Below are positions 34,162 through 42,404 of a DNA stretch of 64,000 bases, in pieces; within the stretch, counting starts at the first letter, position 1; each line of letters starts with the position of its first letter. The notes below the pieces were generated by a model, which searched no databases, was not told the origin of the DNA, and worked only from the letters and a program-made list of their open reading frames with translations. Both the position numbers and the translations under genes were made by a program. Source of the DNA: Actinomycetes bacterium (GTDB taxonomy: Bacteria > Actinomycetota > Actinomycetes > DATJPE01); contig DATJPE010000003.1 of NCBI GenBank assembly GCA_035506535.1, forward strand, positions 18,429-82,428. Reading direction: 5' to 3'.

Positions 34162-36680
34162 GGCGCCCCTCCTTCGGCCTCGGCGGTGGGCAGGGACAGC
34201 ACCATGGTGAGCCCGCCGCCCGGCGTGTCCTCGGCGGAGAGGGACCCGCCGACCGCCTCGGTGAGGCCACGGGCGACGGCGAGTCCCAGCCCGACCCCGG
34301 CGCCGTTCGGCGCATCACCGAGCCGCTGGAACGGAGCGAACATCGCGGCCTTGTCCGCGTCGCTGACGCCGGGACCTCGGTCGACCACGCGGATCTCCAA
34401 CCGCTCGGGCACCGCGCTGGCCGTGACGAGGACCGGGGACCTCGGCGCGTGCCGCATGGCGTTCTCGAGCAGGTTCGCCAGGGCGCGCTCCACGAGGCCG
34501 GGGTCGGTGCGCACCGTCGGGAGGTCCTCATCGACGTGCACCTCCACCCGGCCCTGGAGGTCCTTGGCCCCACCCACGGCGGCACCCGCCACCCCGCGCG
34601 CGACCAGGTCGTCGGCGGCCGTCTCCTCGGTCCGGGGGTGGACCGCGCCGGTCTGCAGCCGGCTCATGTCGAGCAGGTTGGACAGCAGCGCGTCGAGACG
34701 GTCGGCGGAGACCTCGATGGTCTCGAGCAGCTCGGCCTCGTCCTCGGGCGAGTAGCTCACGTCGGTCATCCGCAGGCTCGAGACGGCCGCCTTGATGCCG
34801 GCGAGAGGGGTGCGCAGGTCGTGTGACACCGCCGCGAGAAGCGCGGTGCGGACCGCGTTGCCCGCGGCCAGCCGCTGCGCCTCGGCGGCCTCGTCGGCGA
34901 GCCGCGTGCGTTCGAGGATGGCGCCGACGCGCGCGGCGTACGCGGTCACCACCCGCTGGTCACCCGCGTCGAGTGGACCACCCACGAAGGCGAGGACGAG
35001 GTTCGCGGACACCGGGACCGTGACGTCGGCGTCCTCCGGACCGTGGCAGCGCGGCCATCCGGCGCCCTCGACCGCGACCCAGGAGCCGGGGGCCTCGGCC
35101 TCGAGGAGCACGACCGAGGTGAGCGCGAAGGTGGAGCGCAGGTGCTCGAGCAGGTCCGGCAGGTCGTCCGGCGCATCCAGCACGCCGCCTGCGAGGGTCG
35201 AGAGGACGGCGGCCTCACCGGCCGCCCGGGATGCCTCCTGGCGAACCCGCGCGGCCTCGTCCACGACCGAGGCCACCGACACCGCGACCAGGACGAAGAC
35301 CAGCAGGGCGAAGGCGTTCTGCGGGTGGGCGATGGTCAGGGTCCCGTACGGCGGCGTGAAGAACCAGTTGAGCAGCAGGCTCCCGAGCACGGCGTCGGCG
35401 ACCGCCGGCCAGCGTCCGCCGACGAGGGCGACCGCGACCGCGAGCGCGAGGAACACGAGCAGGGCGGACGCCAGGCTGATGTGCTCGCGGAAGGGCAGCA
35501 TCACCAGGACGAAGACGATCGGGCCCAGCAGCGCGATGACCCAACCGATCAGCACGCGACGGTGCCCCAGGGCCCTCGGGGCGGCCCGCCCGAGCCCCTT
35601 GGCGGCGGCCGCGTGAGTGACCAGGTGGACGTCGATGTCCCCCGAGTCCCGGACGACGCGGTCCCCCACGTCACCCCCGAACAGGCGCTCCCAGACGCGG
35701 CGCCGGCTGGCCCCGATGACCAGCTGGGTGGCGTTGACGGCCCGGGCGGTGGTCAGCAACGCCTCGGCGACGTCGGAGCCCACGACCGTGCGGAAGGTCC
35801 CGCCCAGGGACTCGACGAGGATGCGCTGCTGGGTGAGCACCGCTGGGTCGCCGTGCACCAGCCCGTCGTCGGCGACGACGTGCACCGCGATGAGCTCCCC
35901 GCCCGCCGACTGCCCCGCGATACGCGCTCCCCGACGGATGAGCGTCTCGCCCTCGGGTCCACCGGTGAGCGCCACGACCACGCGCTCGCGAGCCGGCCAC
36001 GCGACGTCGATGCCGTGCTCCGCGCGATAGGCCTCCAGCCCCTCCTCGACCCGGTCGGCCAGCCAGAGCAGCGCCAGCTCCCGCAGCGCCGTCAGGTTGC
36101 CGACCCGGAAGTAGTTGGACAGCGCGGCGTCGATCGCGTCGGCCGGGTAGACGTTGCCGTGGGCCAGGCGGCGGCGCAGCGCCTCCGGGGACATGTCGAC
36201 CAGCTCGATCTGGTCCGCGGACCGGACCACCGTATCGGGCACCGTCTCGGTCTGCCGGATGCCCGTGATGGCCGCCACCGTGTCCGTCAGCGACTCCAGG
36301 TGCTGGATGTTGACCGTGGTGATGACGTCGATGCCCGCGGCGAGCAGGGTCTCGACGTCCTCCCATCGCTTGGCGTGGCGCATCCCCGGCGCGTTGGTGT
36401 GGGCGAGCTCGTCGACGAGCGCGACCTCGGGGTGCCGCGCGAGGACGGCGTCGAGGTCCATGTCCTCGAGCCGGACGCCGCGATGCTCGACCACCAGCCG
36501 CGGGACGACCTCCAGCCCCTCGACGAGGGCTCGGGTCTGCGCGCGACCGTGATCCTCGACGAAGGCCGCCACCACCCTGGTCCCGCGGGCGAGCCGGCGA
36601 TGTCCCTCGCCGAGCATGGCGTAGGTCTTGCCGACGCCGGGTGCCGCGCCGAGGTACACCCGCAGCCGCCCGCGTCCCAT
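34158..36680 (-). CDS. kdpD: KdpD-type sensor histidine kinase
   Basis: About 840 residues with the full KdpD layout: N-terminal KdpD domain with Walker-like GAAPGVGKTYAMLGEGHRR and DELAHTNAPGMRHAKRWEDV, a USP-like domain (about 220-360), a four-helix DUF4118 membrane block (about 385-480), a GAF-like segment, HisKA with SHDLRTPLAGIKAAV, and HATPase with LLENAMRHAPRS and DRGPGVSD. It senses K+ limitation or ionic strength and phosphorylates KdpE. ATG at 36680 was chosen by comparison with the family start; ATG at 36689 is possible. Confidence 0.93.
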   Translation of the reverse strand: MGRGRLRVYLGAAPGVGKTYAMLGEGHRRLARGTRVVAAFVEDHGRAQTRALVEGLEVVPRLVVEHRGVRLEDMDLDAVLARHPEVALVDELAHTNAPGMRHAKRWEDVETLLAAGIDVITTVNIQHLESLTDTVAAITGIRQTETVPDTVVRSADQIELVDMSPEALRRRLAHGNVYPADAIDAALSNYFRVGNLTALRELALLWLADRVEEGLEAYRAEHGIDVAWPARERVVVALTGGPEGETLIRRGARIAGQSAGGELIAVHVVADDGLVHGDPAVLTQQRILVESLGGTFRTVVGSDVAEALLTTARAVNATQLVIGASRRRVWERLFGGDVGDRVVRDSGDIDVHLVTHAAAAKGLGRAAPRALGHRRVLIGWVIALLGPIVFVLVMLPFREHISLASALLVFLALAVAVALVGGRWPAVADAVLGSLLLNWFFTPPYGTLTIAHPQNAFALLVFVLVAVSVASVVDEAARVRQEASRAAGEAAVLSTLAGGVLDAPDDLPDLLEHLRSTFALTSVVLLEAEAPGSWVAVEGAGWPRCHGPEDADVTVPVSANLVLAFVGGPLDAGDQRVVTAYAARVGAILERTRLADEAAEAQRLAAGNAVRTALLAAVSHDLRTPLAGIKAAVSSLRMTDVSYSPEDEAELLETIEVSADRLDALLSNLLDMSRLQTGAVHPRTEETAADDLVARGVAGAAVGGAKDLQGRVEVHVDEDLPTVRTDPGLVERALANLLENAMRHAPRSPVLVTASAVPERLEIRVVDRGPGVSDADKAAMFAPFQRLGDAPNGAGVGLGLAVARGLTEAVGGSLSAEDTPGGGLTMVLSLPTAEAEGGAP

Positions 36681-36738
36681 GACCGGCATTGTCGCGGAGG
36701 CGGGCGACCCGCAGGCCCCCGGGACCGCGGGCGAGGTC

Positions 36739-38259
36739 TCACGCCACGGCGACCACCTGTTCGGCGGGCAGGTCGGTGCGCCTGGCCCGGATCAGCGCGG
36801 CGGTGATGATGAGCGCCACGGTGAACAGGCCCGCGCTGATGAGGAACGTCACGTGATAGCCGTGGATGCTCGCGAGGTTGGCCAGCTCCTGCGGGTCCTT
36901 GATCGATCCAGCATGAGCCGCCGCGAACGCGGTGCTGACGGTGAAGAACACGCTGTTGAGCAGGCCGGTGCCGAGGGAGCCGCCGACCTGCTGACCGGCG
37001 TTGAGGACGGCGCTCGCGACGCCTGCGTCGTGGGGGGCCACCCCGATCAGAGCCGTGCTCGCGGTCGGGATGAAGACGAGGGCCAGGCCCATGCTCATGA
37101 CGATCTCGGAGGGCAGCACATGGGTCAGGTAGCTGCTGGTCAGGGTGATCTGGGTGAGGTAGAGCATGGCCACGATGCCCATGGAGAGCCCGGTGAGCAT
37201 CAACGGCTTCGGGCCGAAGCGCGGTAGCAGCTGGGAGGCCAGCCCCGCGGAGAGGATGATGCCGAGGCTGAAGGGCAGGAAGGCGAAGCCGGCCTTGAGC
37301 GGGCTGTAGCCCAGCTGGACCTGGAAGTAGTAGGTCAGGAACAAGAACATGCCCAGCAGGCCGGCGCCGAGGAGCAGGAACACCAGGTAGGAGCCGCCGC
37401 GGTTGCGGTCCAGGATCACGCGCAACGGCAGCAGCGGGCTGGCGGTGATCCGCTCCCACACGAAGAAGCCCACGAGGAGCGCCGCGGCGCTGAACAGGCA
37501 GACGAGGGTGACCGGGTCGGTCCACCCCACCGTGCCGACGGCCCGCCCGTTCGCGTCCAGGACCGGCTTGCCGGCCTCGGTGAACCCGTAGACGAGCAGC
37601 GCCAGCCCGGCGGTGACCAGGACGGCACCCAGGATGTCGTAGCGGCGATCGCCCTGGGCCCGGCTCTCGTGGACGAGGGGGACGGCGGCGGCGGCGGCGA
37701 TGATGGCCACCGGCACGTTGACGTACAGGCACCACCGCCACGAGGTGTACTCGGTGAGGATCCCGCCGATGATCAGGCCGATGGCGGCGCCACCGCCGGC
37801 GATGGCACCGAAGACGCCGAAGGCCTTCGCCCGCTCGTGCGGCTCGGTGAAGGTGGTGGTGATGAGCGCGAGCGCGGCCGGCGCCATGACCGCCCCGAAG
37901 GCGCCCTGCAGGCCGCGCGCGGCGAAGAGCATCCCCGCGTTCTGCGCCGCCCCGCCGAGCGCGGACGCGGTGGCGAAGCCGAGCAGGCCGATGATCAGCA
38001 TGCGCTTGCGGCCCTGGTAGTCGGCGATGCGCCCGCCGAGCAGCAGCAGGCCGCCGAAGGCGAGGGTGTAGGAGGTGATCACCCACTGCCGGTCGATCGA
38101 GCTCATGCCCAGGTCCGCCTGCGCGTGCGGCAGGGCGATGTTCACGATCGACGCGTCGAGCACGATCATCAGCTGGGTCAGCCCGATGACGCACAGCGCG
38201 AGCCAGCGCCTGGGGTCGGGGGTGGTCGCGGCGCCTTCGGCGCCCTCGAAGGTCTTCAT
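36739..38259 (-). CDS. MFS transporter, DHA2 (EmrB/QacA) drug-efflux type
   Basis: A 506-residue major-facilitator protein with about 14 helices. TM1 carries LMIVLDASIVNIALPHAQADL, the D1 motif of DHA2 exporters; motif A is LGGRIADYQGRKRMLIIGL; motif C-like GGGAAIGLIIGGILTEYTSWRWCLYVNVP follows. Likely a proton-driven exporter of drugs or other hydrophobic compounds. Its start overlaps the stop of the upstream TetR gene by 4 bp, so the repressor gene is first in a two-gene operon and probably controls it. Confidence 0.92.
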   Translation of the reverse strand: MKTFEGAEGAATTPDPRRWLALCVIGLTQLMIVLDASIVNIALPHAQADLGMSSIDRQWVITSYTLAFGGLLLLGGRIADYQGRKRMLIIGLLGFATASALGGAAQNAGMLFAARGLQGAFGAVMAPAALALITTTFTEPHERAKAFGVFGAIAGGGAAIGLIIGGILTEYTSWRWCLYVNVPVAIIAAAAAVPLVHESRAQGDRRYDILGAVLVTAGLALLVYGFTEAGKPVLDANGRAVGTVGWTDPVTLVCLFSAAALLVGFFVWERITASPLLPLRVILDRNRGGSYLVFLLLGAGLLGMFLFLTYYFQVQLGYSPLKAGFAFLPFSLGIILSAGLASQLLPRFGPKPLMLTGLSMGIVAMLYLTQITLTSSYLTHVLPSEIVMSMGLALVFIPTASTALIGVAPHDAGVASAVLNAGQQVGGSLGTGLLNSVFFTVSTAFAAAHAGSIKDPQELANLASIHGYHVTFLISAGLFTVALIITAALIRARRTDLPAEQVVAVA

Positions 38260-38948
38260 CGGGTGCTCCCGTCAGAGGTGGCGAACTCGGCATCGTGGCT
38301 GTGCCGGTCCACGGACGGGGCACGCCCGCGGCGCAGCAGGGGCAGGAGCACGTCGTCGACGACGTGCTCCAGGAACGGGTCGTCCACCGGCTCGCCGGTG
38401 AACAGCAACCGGGAGGCGAGGATCGCGACGCCGACCTCCGCGAACACCTCGACGTCGGCATCGGGGGGCAGCAGCCCGCGCTCGACGTACCCGCGAAGCC
38501 AGGCCCGGGTCCGCGCCTGCTTCGGCCGGATCATCCGGTCCCGGACCAGCCGGGCCAGCTCACGGTCGGCCCGCATCGCCGCGAGCACCCCGCTGAACAC
38601 CGCCGCGTCCGGCCCGCTGGCCGCCTCCCGGAAGACCCGCAGGGCATCCAGCAGGTCCGCGCGCAGGTCGCTCCCCTGGGGCAGGTCGACCTCGTCGAAC
38701 TGGCAGGTGCGCAGCGCCTCGACGACCAGGCTCGCCTTGGAGTCCCAGCGTCGGTAGATCGTCGCCTTGCTGACGTGGGCCCGGCACGCCACCGCGTCCA
38801 TCGTCATCCGCTCGTAGCCGGCCTCGGCGAGGAGGGCGACCGCAGCCCCGAGGATGGTCGCGTCGAGGTCGGCGTCCAGCGGACGGCCGCGGCAGGGCCC
38901 GGCGTCGGGTGCGCGGCGCTGCGCCCGCAGGTCGGACAGTCGGGTCAC
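38256..38948 (-). CDS. TetR-family regulator of the adjacent MFS exporter
   Basis: A 230-residue repressor with helix-turn-helix MTMDAVACRAHVSKATIYRRWDSKASLVVEAL (about 48-79) and a TetR_C-type ligand domain. Cotranscribed with, and translationally coupled to, the DHA2 exporter. A 10-bp palindrome lies just downstream of its -10 box, which fits autorepression relieved by an exported compound (inference). Confidence 0.9.
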   Translation of the reverse strand: MTRLSDLRAQRRAPDAGPCRGRPLDADLDATILGAAVALLAEAGYERMTMDAVACRAHVSKATIYRRWDSKASLVVEALRTCQFDEVDLPQGSDLRADLLDALRVFREAASGPDAAVFSGVLAAMRADRELARLVRDRMIRPKQARTRAWLRGYVERGLLPPDADVEVFAEVGVAILASRLLFTGEPVDDPFLEHVVDDVLLPLLRRGRAPSVDRHSHDAEFATSDGSTR

Positions 38949-39005
38949 CAGCGCCTCCTCGGTCCAGCTGTCGGGCGGGCCCCGACCCGTCGGAGCACAA
39001 TCGAA

Positions 39006-39045
39006 ACGACGTCGTACCCTAAGTCGAGCGAGATACGAAACGCAA
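39006..39045 (-). promoter_or_regulatory. promoter of the TetR-MFS operon with palindromic operator
   Basis: On the minus strand: -35 TTGCGT (39040-39045), an 18-bp spacer, -10 TAGGGT (39016-39021), then a perfect 10-bp palindrome ACGACGTCGT (39006-39015) over the expected start of transcription. A second imperfect dyad, AACG-N4-CGTT, overlaps the -35 box. Either could bind the repressor. Confidence 0.5.
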
Positions 39046-39104
39046 CCGTTCAGTTTCCGTTCAGATCGGCGTTACCAGGCTAAGAGGGGCCTCCGACAGT
39101 CCTC

Positions 39105-39167
39105 GATCCCCCGTGCATTCGATCCCCCGTGCATTCGATCCCCCGTGCATTCGATGACCCGTGCTTC
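39105..39167 (+). repeat. 16-bp tandem repeat, three exact units plus one degenerate
   Basis: GATCCCCCGTGCATTC is repeated without spacers at 39105-39120, 39121-39136 and 39137-39152, followed by a degenerate copy GATGACCCGTGCTTC (39153-39167). The last copy ends ten bases before the GTG start of the MBL-fold gene, so the array forms its 5' leader. No dyad symmetry within the unit. Confidence 0.95.
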
Positions 39168-39176
39168 GATGACGGC

Positions 39177-39824
39177 GTGCGGATCACCCATCTCGGCCAC
39201 TCGTGCGTGCTCGTCGAGTCGGGCGGCACGCGGCTGCTCCTCGACCCCGGGAACTTCACCGCCGACCTCGACGCCGCCCGAGACCTCGACGCCGTCCTGG
39301 TGACCCACCAGCATCCCGACCACCTCGACGTCGAGCGTCTCCCCGGCCTGCTGGCCAGCAACGCGAACGCCCGGCTGTACGTCGAGCGCGAGGCGATGGC
39401 CGTCGCCGACGGCGCGGGGCTCACAGCGACCCCCCTGAACGCCGGGGACACCCTGACGCTGGGCGGGGTGCGGGTCGAGGCCGTCGGCGGCGAGCACGCC
39501 CTCATCCACCCGGACATCCCGCGCGTCGGAAACGTCGGGCTCGTGCTCCGCCCCGACGACGGGCCGACGCTGTTCCATCCCGGCGACAGCTACGGCGTCA
39601 CTCCCGGCGACGTCGACGTCCTGCTGCTCCCGCTCACCGCTCCCTGGACGTCGATCCGGGAGACCGTCGCGTTCGCGCGGGCGGTCGCCGCTCCCCGGAC
39701 CGTCCCGATCCACGACGGCGGTGCCTCCGCGCTCGGACGTGCGGTCTACCTGCGCCTGGTGTCCTCCCTCGTGGAGGAGACGTCGGTCCGCGACCTCGCG
39801 GGAGCCGGCCCGGTCAGCTGGTGA
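39177..39824 (+). CDS. MBL-fold metallo-hydrolase (UlaG-like)
   Basis: A 215-residue beta-lactamase-fold protein: VRITHLGHSCVLVESGG at the start, metal motif THQHPDHLD, HPGDSYG and a C-terminal His in TVPIHDGG. This resembles the UlaG/L-ascorbate-6-P-lactonase-like group of small actinobacterial hydrolases; substrate unknown. GTG at 39177 was chosen because translations from further upstream would read the tandem repeat. It is divergent from the TetR-MFS operon. Confidence 0.87.
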   Translation: MRITHLGHSCVLVESGGTRLLLDPGNFTADLDAARDLDAVLVTHQHPDHLDVERLPGLLASNANARLYVEREAMAVADGAGLTATPLNAGDTLTLGGVRVEAVGGEHALIHPDIPRVGNVGLVLRPDDGPTLFHPGDSYGVTPGDVDVLLLPLTAPWTSIRETVAFARAVAAPRTVPIHDGGASALGRAVYLRLVSSLVEETSVRDLAGAGPVSW

Positions 39825-39837
39825 GCCCCGCGCGGGA

Positions 39838-42210
39838 TCAGCGGCCGGACGCGACCGACTCCTGCTCCGAGCCCTCCTCGTCGCCGACCAGCTCGTAGCT
39901 GGGGTTGGACACCGCCAGGCATCCGTGCAGCGAGCCCACCGTGCCGGTAGCACGGACCCGGGCCCCCGGTTCCAGACCGGCTATAGAGCGACGCCCGTAG
40001 AAGACCAGGGTCATCCCGCCCGTGGCGTCCCAGACCTCGACCTCGAGCGAGGGCGCGCCGGACAGGGGCGCCACGCGAACCGATCGGACCTGGCCCTCGA
40101 GGGTCGCCCGGCTACGCCACTCGAGGTCGGCGATGTGCGTGATCCCCTCGGGCGCCGGCGGGACCTCGGCGGGTTCCGGCTCGGGTTCCGGCAGGTGGGG
40201 CAGCTCCTGGGCCTCGAGGCCCGCTCGAGCCTTGCGGCTGATCAGGCCGTCGACGTCGAAGGGGACGATCGTCGCCACCACGCGCGGCATCCGGCTGACC
40301 GCCCGCGCGATGTCGTCCGCGGTCCGGTCGTGCAGGATCCGGCCGAGGAAGCGGGCGTACGTGCGCCTCGGCAGCAGCAGCGTCACCTCCGTCCCCGGCG
40401 CCGCGGACTCCCTCGCCGCGAGCTCCAGCGCCGCCCGCGCCAACCGGCGGTCCGGGCAGTCGATGAGGTAGAGCGGAACCTCGCGAGCCGCGGGCTGGGA
40501 GGCCCACTGTTTCCGGAGCTCCTCTGCGTGCGCGCTGTCGACCACGAAGTGCACGGCACGCAGCTCCGTCGGGCGAAGGCTGCGCCCGTAGCTGATGGCG
40601 CCCAGCGTGGCGAGGTCCACCTCGTCGACGAGGACGACGACCGTGCTGCGGCTGATCGCCGGCCGCCCGGTCGACGGGCCGAGATGGGACAGCGCCTGGG
40701 CCTCACGTCGGTACTGGCGGTTGAGGCGGATGAGGGCGAGGACCCCGATGGGGAACAGGATGACGACCAGCCAGGCGCCCTCGGTGAACTTCACGACCGC
40801 GAACACGACCACGACGACGGCGGACACGATGCCGGACGCCGTGTTCAGCGCGACCTTGCGCCGCCACTTGCCCTGCTTGCGCACCGAGAAGTAGCGGGCC
40901 ATGCCCAGGCCGGCGAGGGTGAAGCCGGTGAAGACGCCGATGGCATAGAAGGCGACCAGGTTGTTCACCTTGGCGTCCGTGCCGATCAGCAGGACCAGGG
41001 ACGCGCCGGCCAGCACGATGATGCCGTTCGAGAAGGCCAGCCGGTGGCCGCGGCGGGTCAGCTGCCGCGGCAGGAAGCGGTCCCCGGCCACGAAGCTGGC
41101 GAGGAACGGGAAGCCACTGAAGGGCGTGTTGGCCCCGGTCCACAGGATCAGCATCGTGGCCAACTGGACGACGAAGAACCCGATGTGCCCGACCACGGAG
41201 TTCCCCAGCGCGGCCTTGGTCACCTGCGAGATGACCGTCGGCGTCCCGACGACGTACGGCGTGGCGTGCGTCTCGTGCGCGAGCCAGGAGACCCCGAGGA
41301 CGAGGGTGCCGAGGATCGCGCTCATCGCCACCAGGGTCTTGCGGGCGTTGCGGCCCTCGGGCTTCTTGAAGACGCTCACCCCGTTGGACACCGCCTCGAG
41401 CCCGGTGAGCGAGGACCCGCCGTTGGCGAAGGCACGCAGGAGCACGTACACGGCACCCATGCCGAGGACCGCCTCGCCGTGCCCGACGGGATAGGCCCCC
41501 GAGGCGACGGGGACATGCGGCAGGTCGCCCATGATCTCGCGGATGACGCCCGCCACGATCACGACGAGGAGGCTGCCGGCGAAGAAGTACGTCGGGAACG
41601 CGAAGGTGCGCCCCGCCTCGCGGATCCCGCGCAGGTTGCCGTAGAAGAGGATGGCGACGACCACGATCGAGATCTCCAGCAGCCACCGGTTCAGCGACGG
41701 TACGGCCGAGGCGAGCGCGGCGGTGCCCGCCGCGGTCTGGACGGCGACGGTGACGATGTAGTCCAGCATCAACGCGACAGCGGCGATCTGGGCCACGACG
41801 GGGCCGAAGTTCTCCCGCGCGACGACATAGGACCCCCCGGTCTGGGTGTAGATGCTCACGACGTCGCGATAGGACAGCGTGACGATGAGCAGGACCGCGA
41901 GGACGACTCCGGTGAGCGGGAGCAGGATCGTGAACGCGGCCAGCCCGAAGGCGGGCAGCAACGCGATCAGCATCTCTTCCGTGCCATAGGCCGAGGAGGA
42001 GATGCAGTCGGAGGACAGCACGCCGAGGGCCAGCCGCTTGCTGAGACGCTCGTGCTTGAGCGCCTCACGGGTGAGCGGCGGCCCGAGCAGCTTGACCTTC
42101 GCGCGGTAGCCCAAACTCTGGGGGATGTCGAGGTCGGCGCTGAGCGCCTCGGGCGAGGCTGACCCGTCCAGCCACGGCGGTGCGGCCGCGCTGCGGGCGG
42201 TGGCGGTCAT
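39838..42210 (-). CDS. APC-superfamily (KimA-like potassium uptake) permease with C-terminal OB-fold
   Basis: 790 residues. After about 50 soluble residues, KHERLSKRLALGVLSSDCISSSAYGTEEML begins a 12-helix APC core of the type of Bacillus KimA and its actinobacterial relatives, followed by a soluble domain (about 490-650; VVVLVDEVDLATLGAISYGRSL, AVHFVVDS) and an acidic proline-rich linker. The last 85 residues (EGQVRSVRVAPLSGAPSLEVEVWDATGGMTLVFYGRRSIAGL) form an OB-fold nucleic-acid-binding-type domain that is normally a separate small gene next to such permeases. ATG at 42210 has GGAGG six bases upstream. K+ specificity is inferred from family similarity. Confidence 0.85.
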   Translation of the reverse strand: MTATARSAAAPPWLDGSASPEALSADLDIPQSLGYRAKVKLLGPPLTREALKHERLSKRLALGVLSSDCISSSAYGTEEMLIALLPAFGLAAFTILLPLTGVVLAVLLIVTLSYRDVVSIYTQTGGSYVVARENFGPVVAQIAAVALMLDYIVTVAVQTAAGTAALASAVPSLNRWLLEISIVVVAILFYGNLRGIREAGRTFAFPTYFFAGSLLVVIVAGVIREIMGDLPHVPVASGAYPVGHGEAVLGMGAVYVLLRAFANGGSSLTGLEAVSNGVSVFKKPEGRNARKTLVAMSAILGTLVLGVSWLAHETHATPYVVGTPTVISQVTKAALGNSVVGHIGFFVVQLATMLILWTGANTPFSGFPFLASFVAGDRFLPRQLTRRGHRLAFSNGIIVLAGASLVLLIGTDAKVNNLVAFYAIGVFTGFTLAGLGMARYFSVRKQGKWRRKVALNTASGIVSAVVVVVFAVVKFTEGAWLVVILFPIGVLALIRLNRQYRREAQALSHLGPSTGRPAISRSTVVVLVDEVDLATLGAISYGRSLRPTELRAVHFVVDSAHAEELRKQWASQPAAREVPLYLIDCPDRRLARAALELAARESAAPGTEVTLLLPRRTYARFLGRILHDRTADDIARAVSRMPRVVATIVPFDVDGLISRKARAGLEAQELPHLPEPEPEPAEVPPAPEGITHIADLEWRSRATLEGQVRSVRVAPLSGAPSLEVEVWDATGGMTLVFYGRRSIAGLEPGARVRATGTVGSLHGCLAVSNPSYELVGDEEGSEQESVASGR

Positions 42211-42404
42211 GCGTCCCTCCGGGTCGAGCGCTGCGACTTTCATTCACCAGCAAACCCCATCGTGAGAACGAGCGGATGTCACCTGACAGGCCCCTGACGC
42301 CGGCGGGCACCGATCTTGACGAGTTCCTGACGCCCCGGGGGAGCCGGCGACCTGGCCCACCCGCCGCCGGGACTGCCCTCCCGGCCGTGGTGGAGGATCG
42401 GGCC

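Noticed and set aside
31756..34755. A 999-codon open frame on the plus strand across hutH and the kdp genes
   Set aside because: It is antisense to three clear genes and its translation is rich in Arg, Gly, His and Gln without domains, as expected of high-GC shadow frames.
39105..39167. CRISPR array
   Set aside because: The repeats are 16 bp, directly adjoining without spacers, and no cas genes are present.
39129..39176. MBL-fold protein starting at the ATG at 39129
   Set aside because: The added residues come only from the tandem repeats and precede the conserved first strand; the GTG at 39177 gives the family start.
42211..42404. c-di-AMP (ydaO-type) riboswitch in the leader of the KimA-like gene
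   Set aside because: The 193-bp region was read on the minus strand for the conserved GCCGAA/GGGGAACC-type elements; they are absent apart from a lone GGTGAAT by the start, so no riboswitch is claimed.
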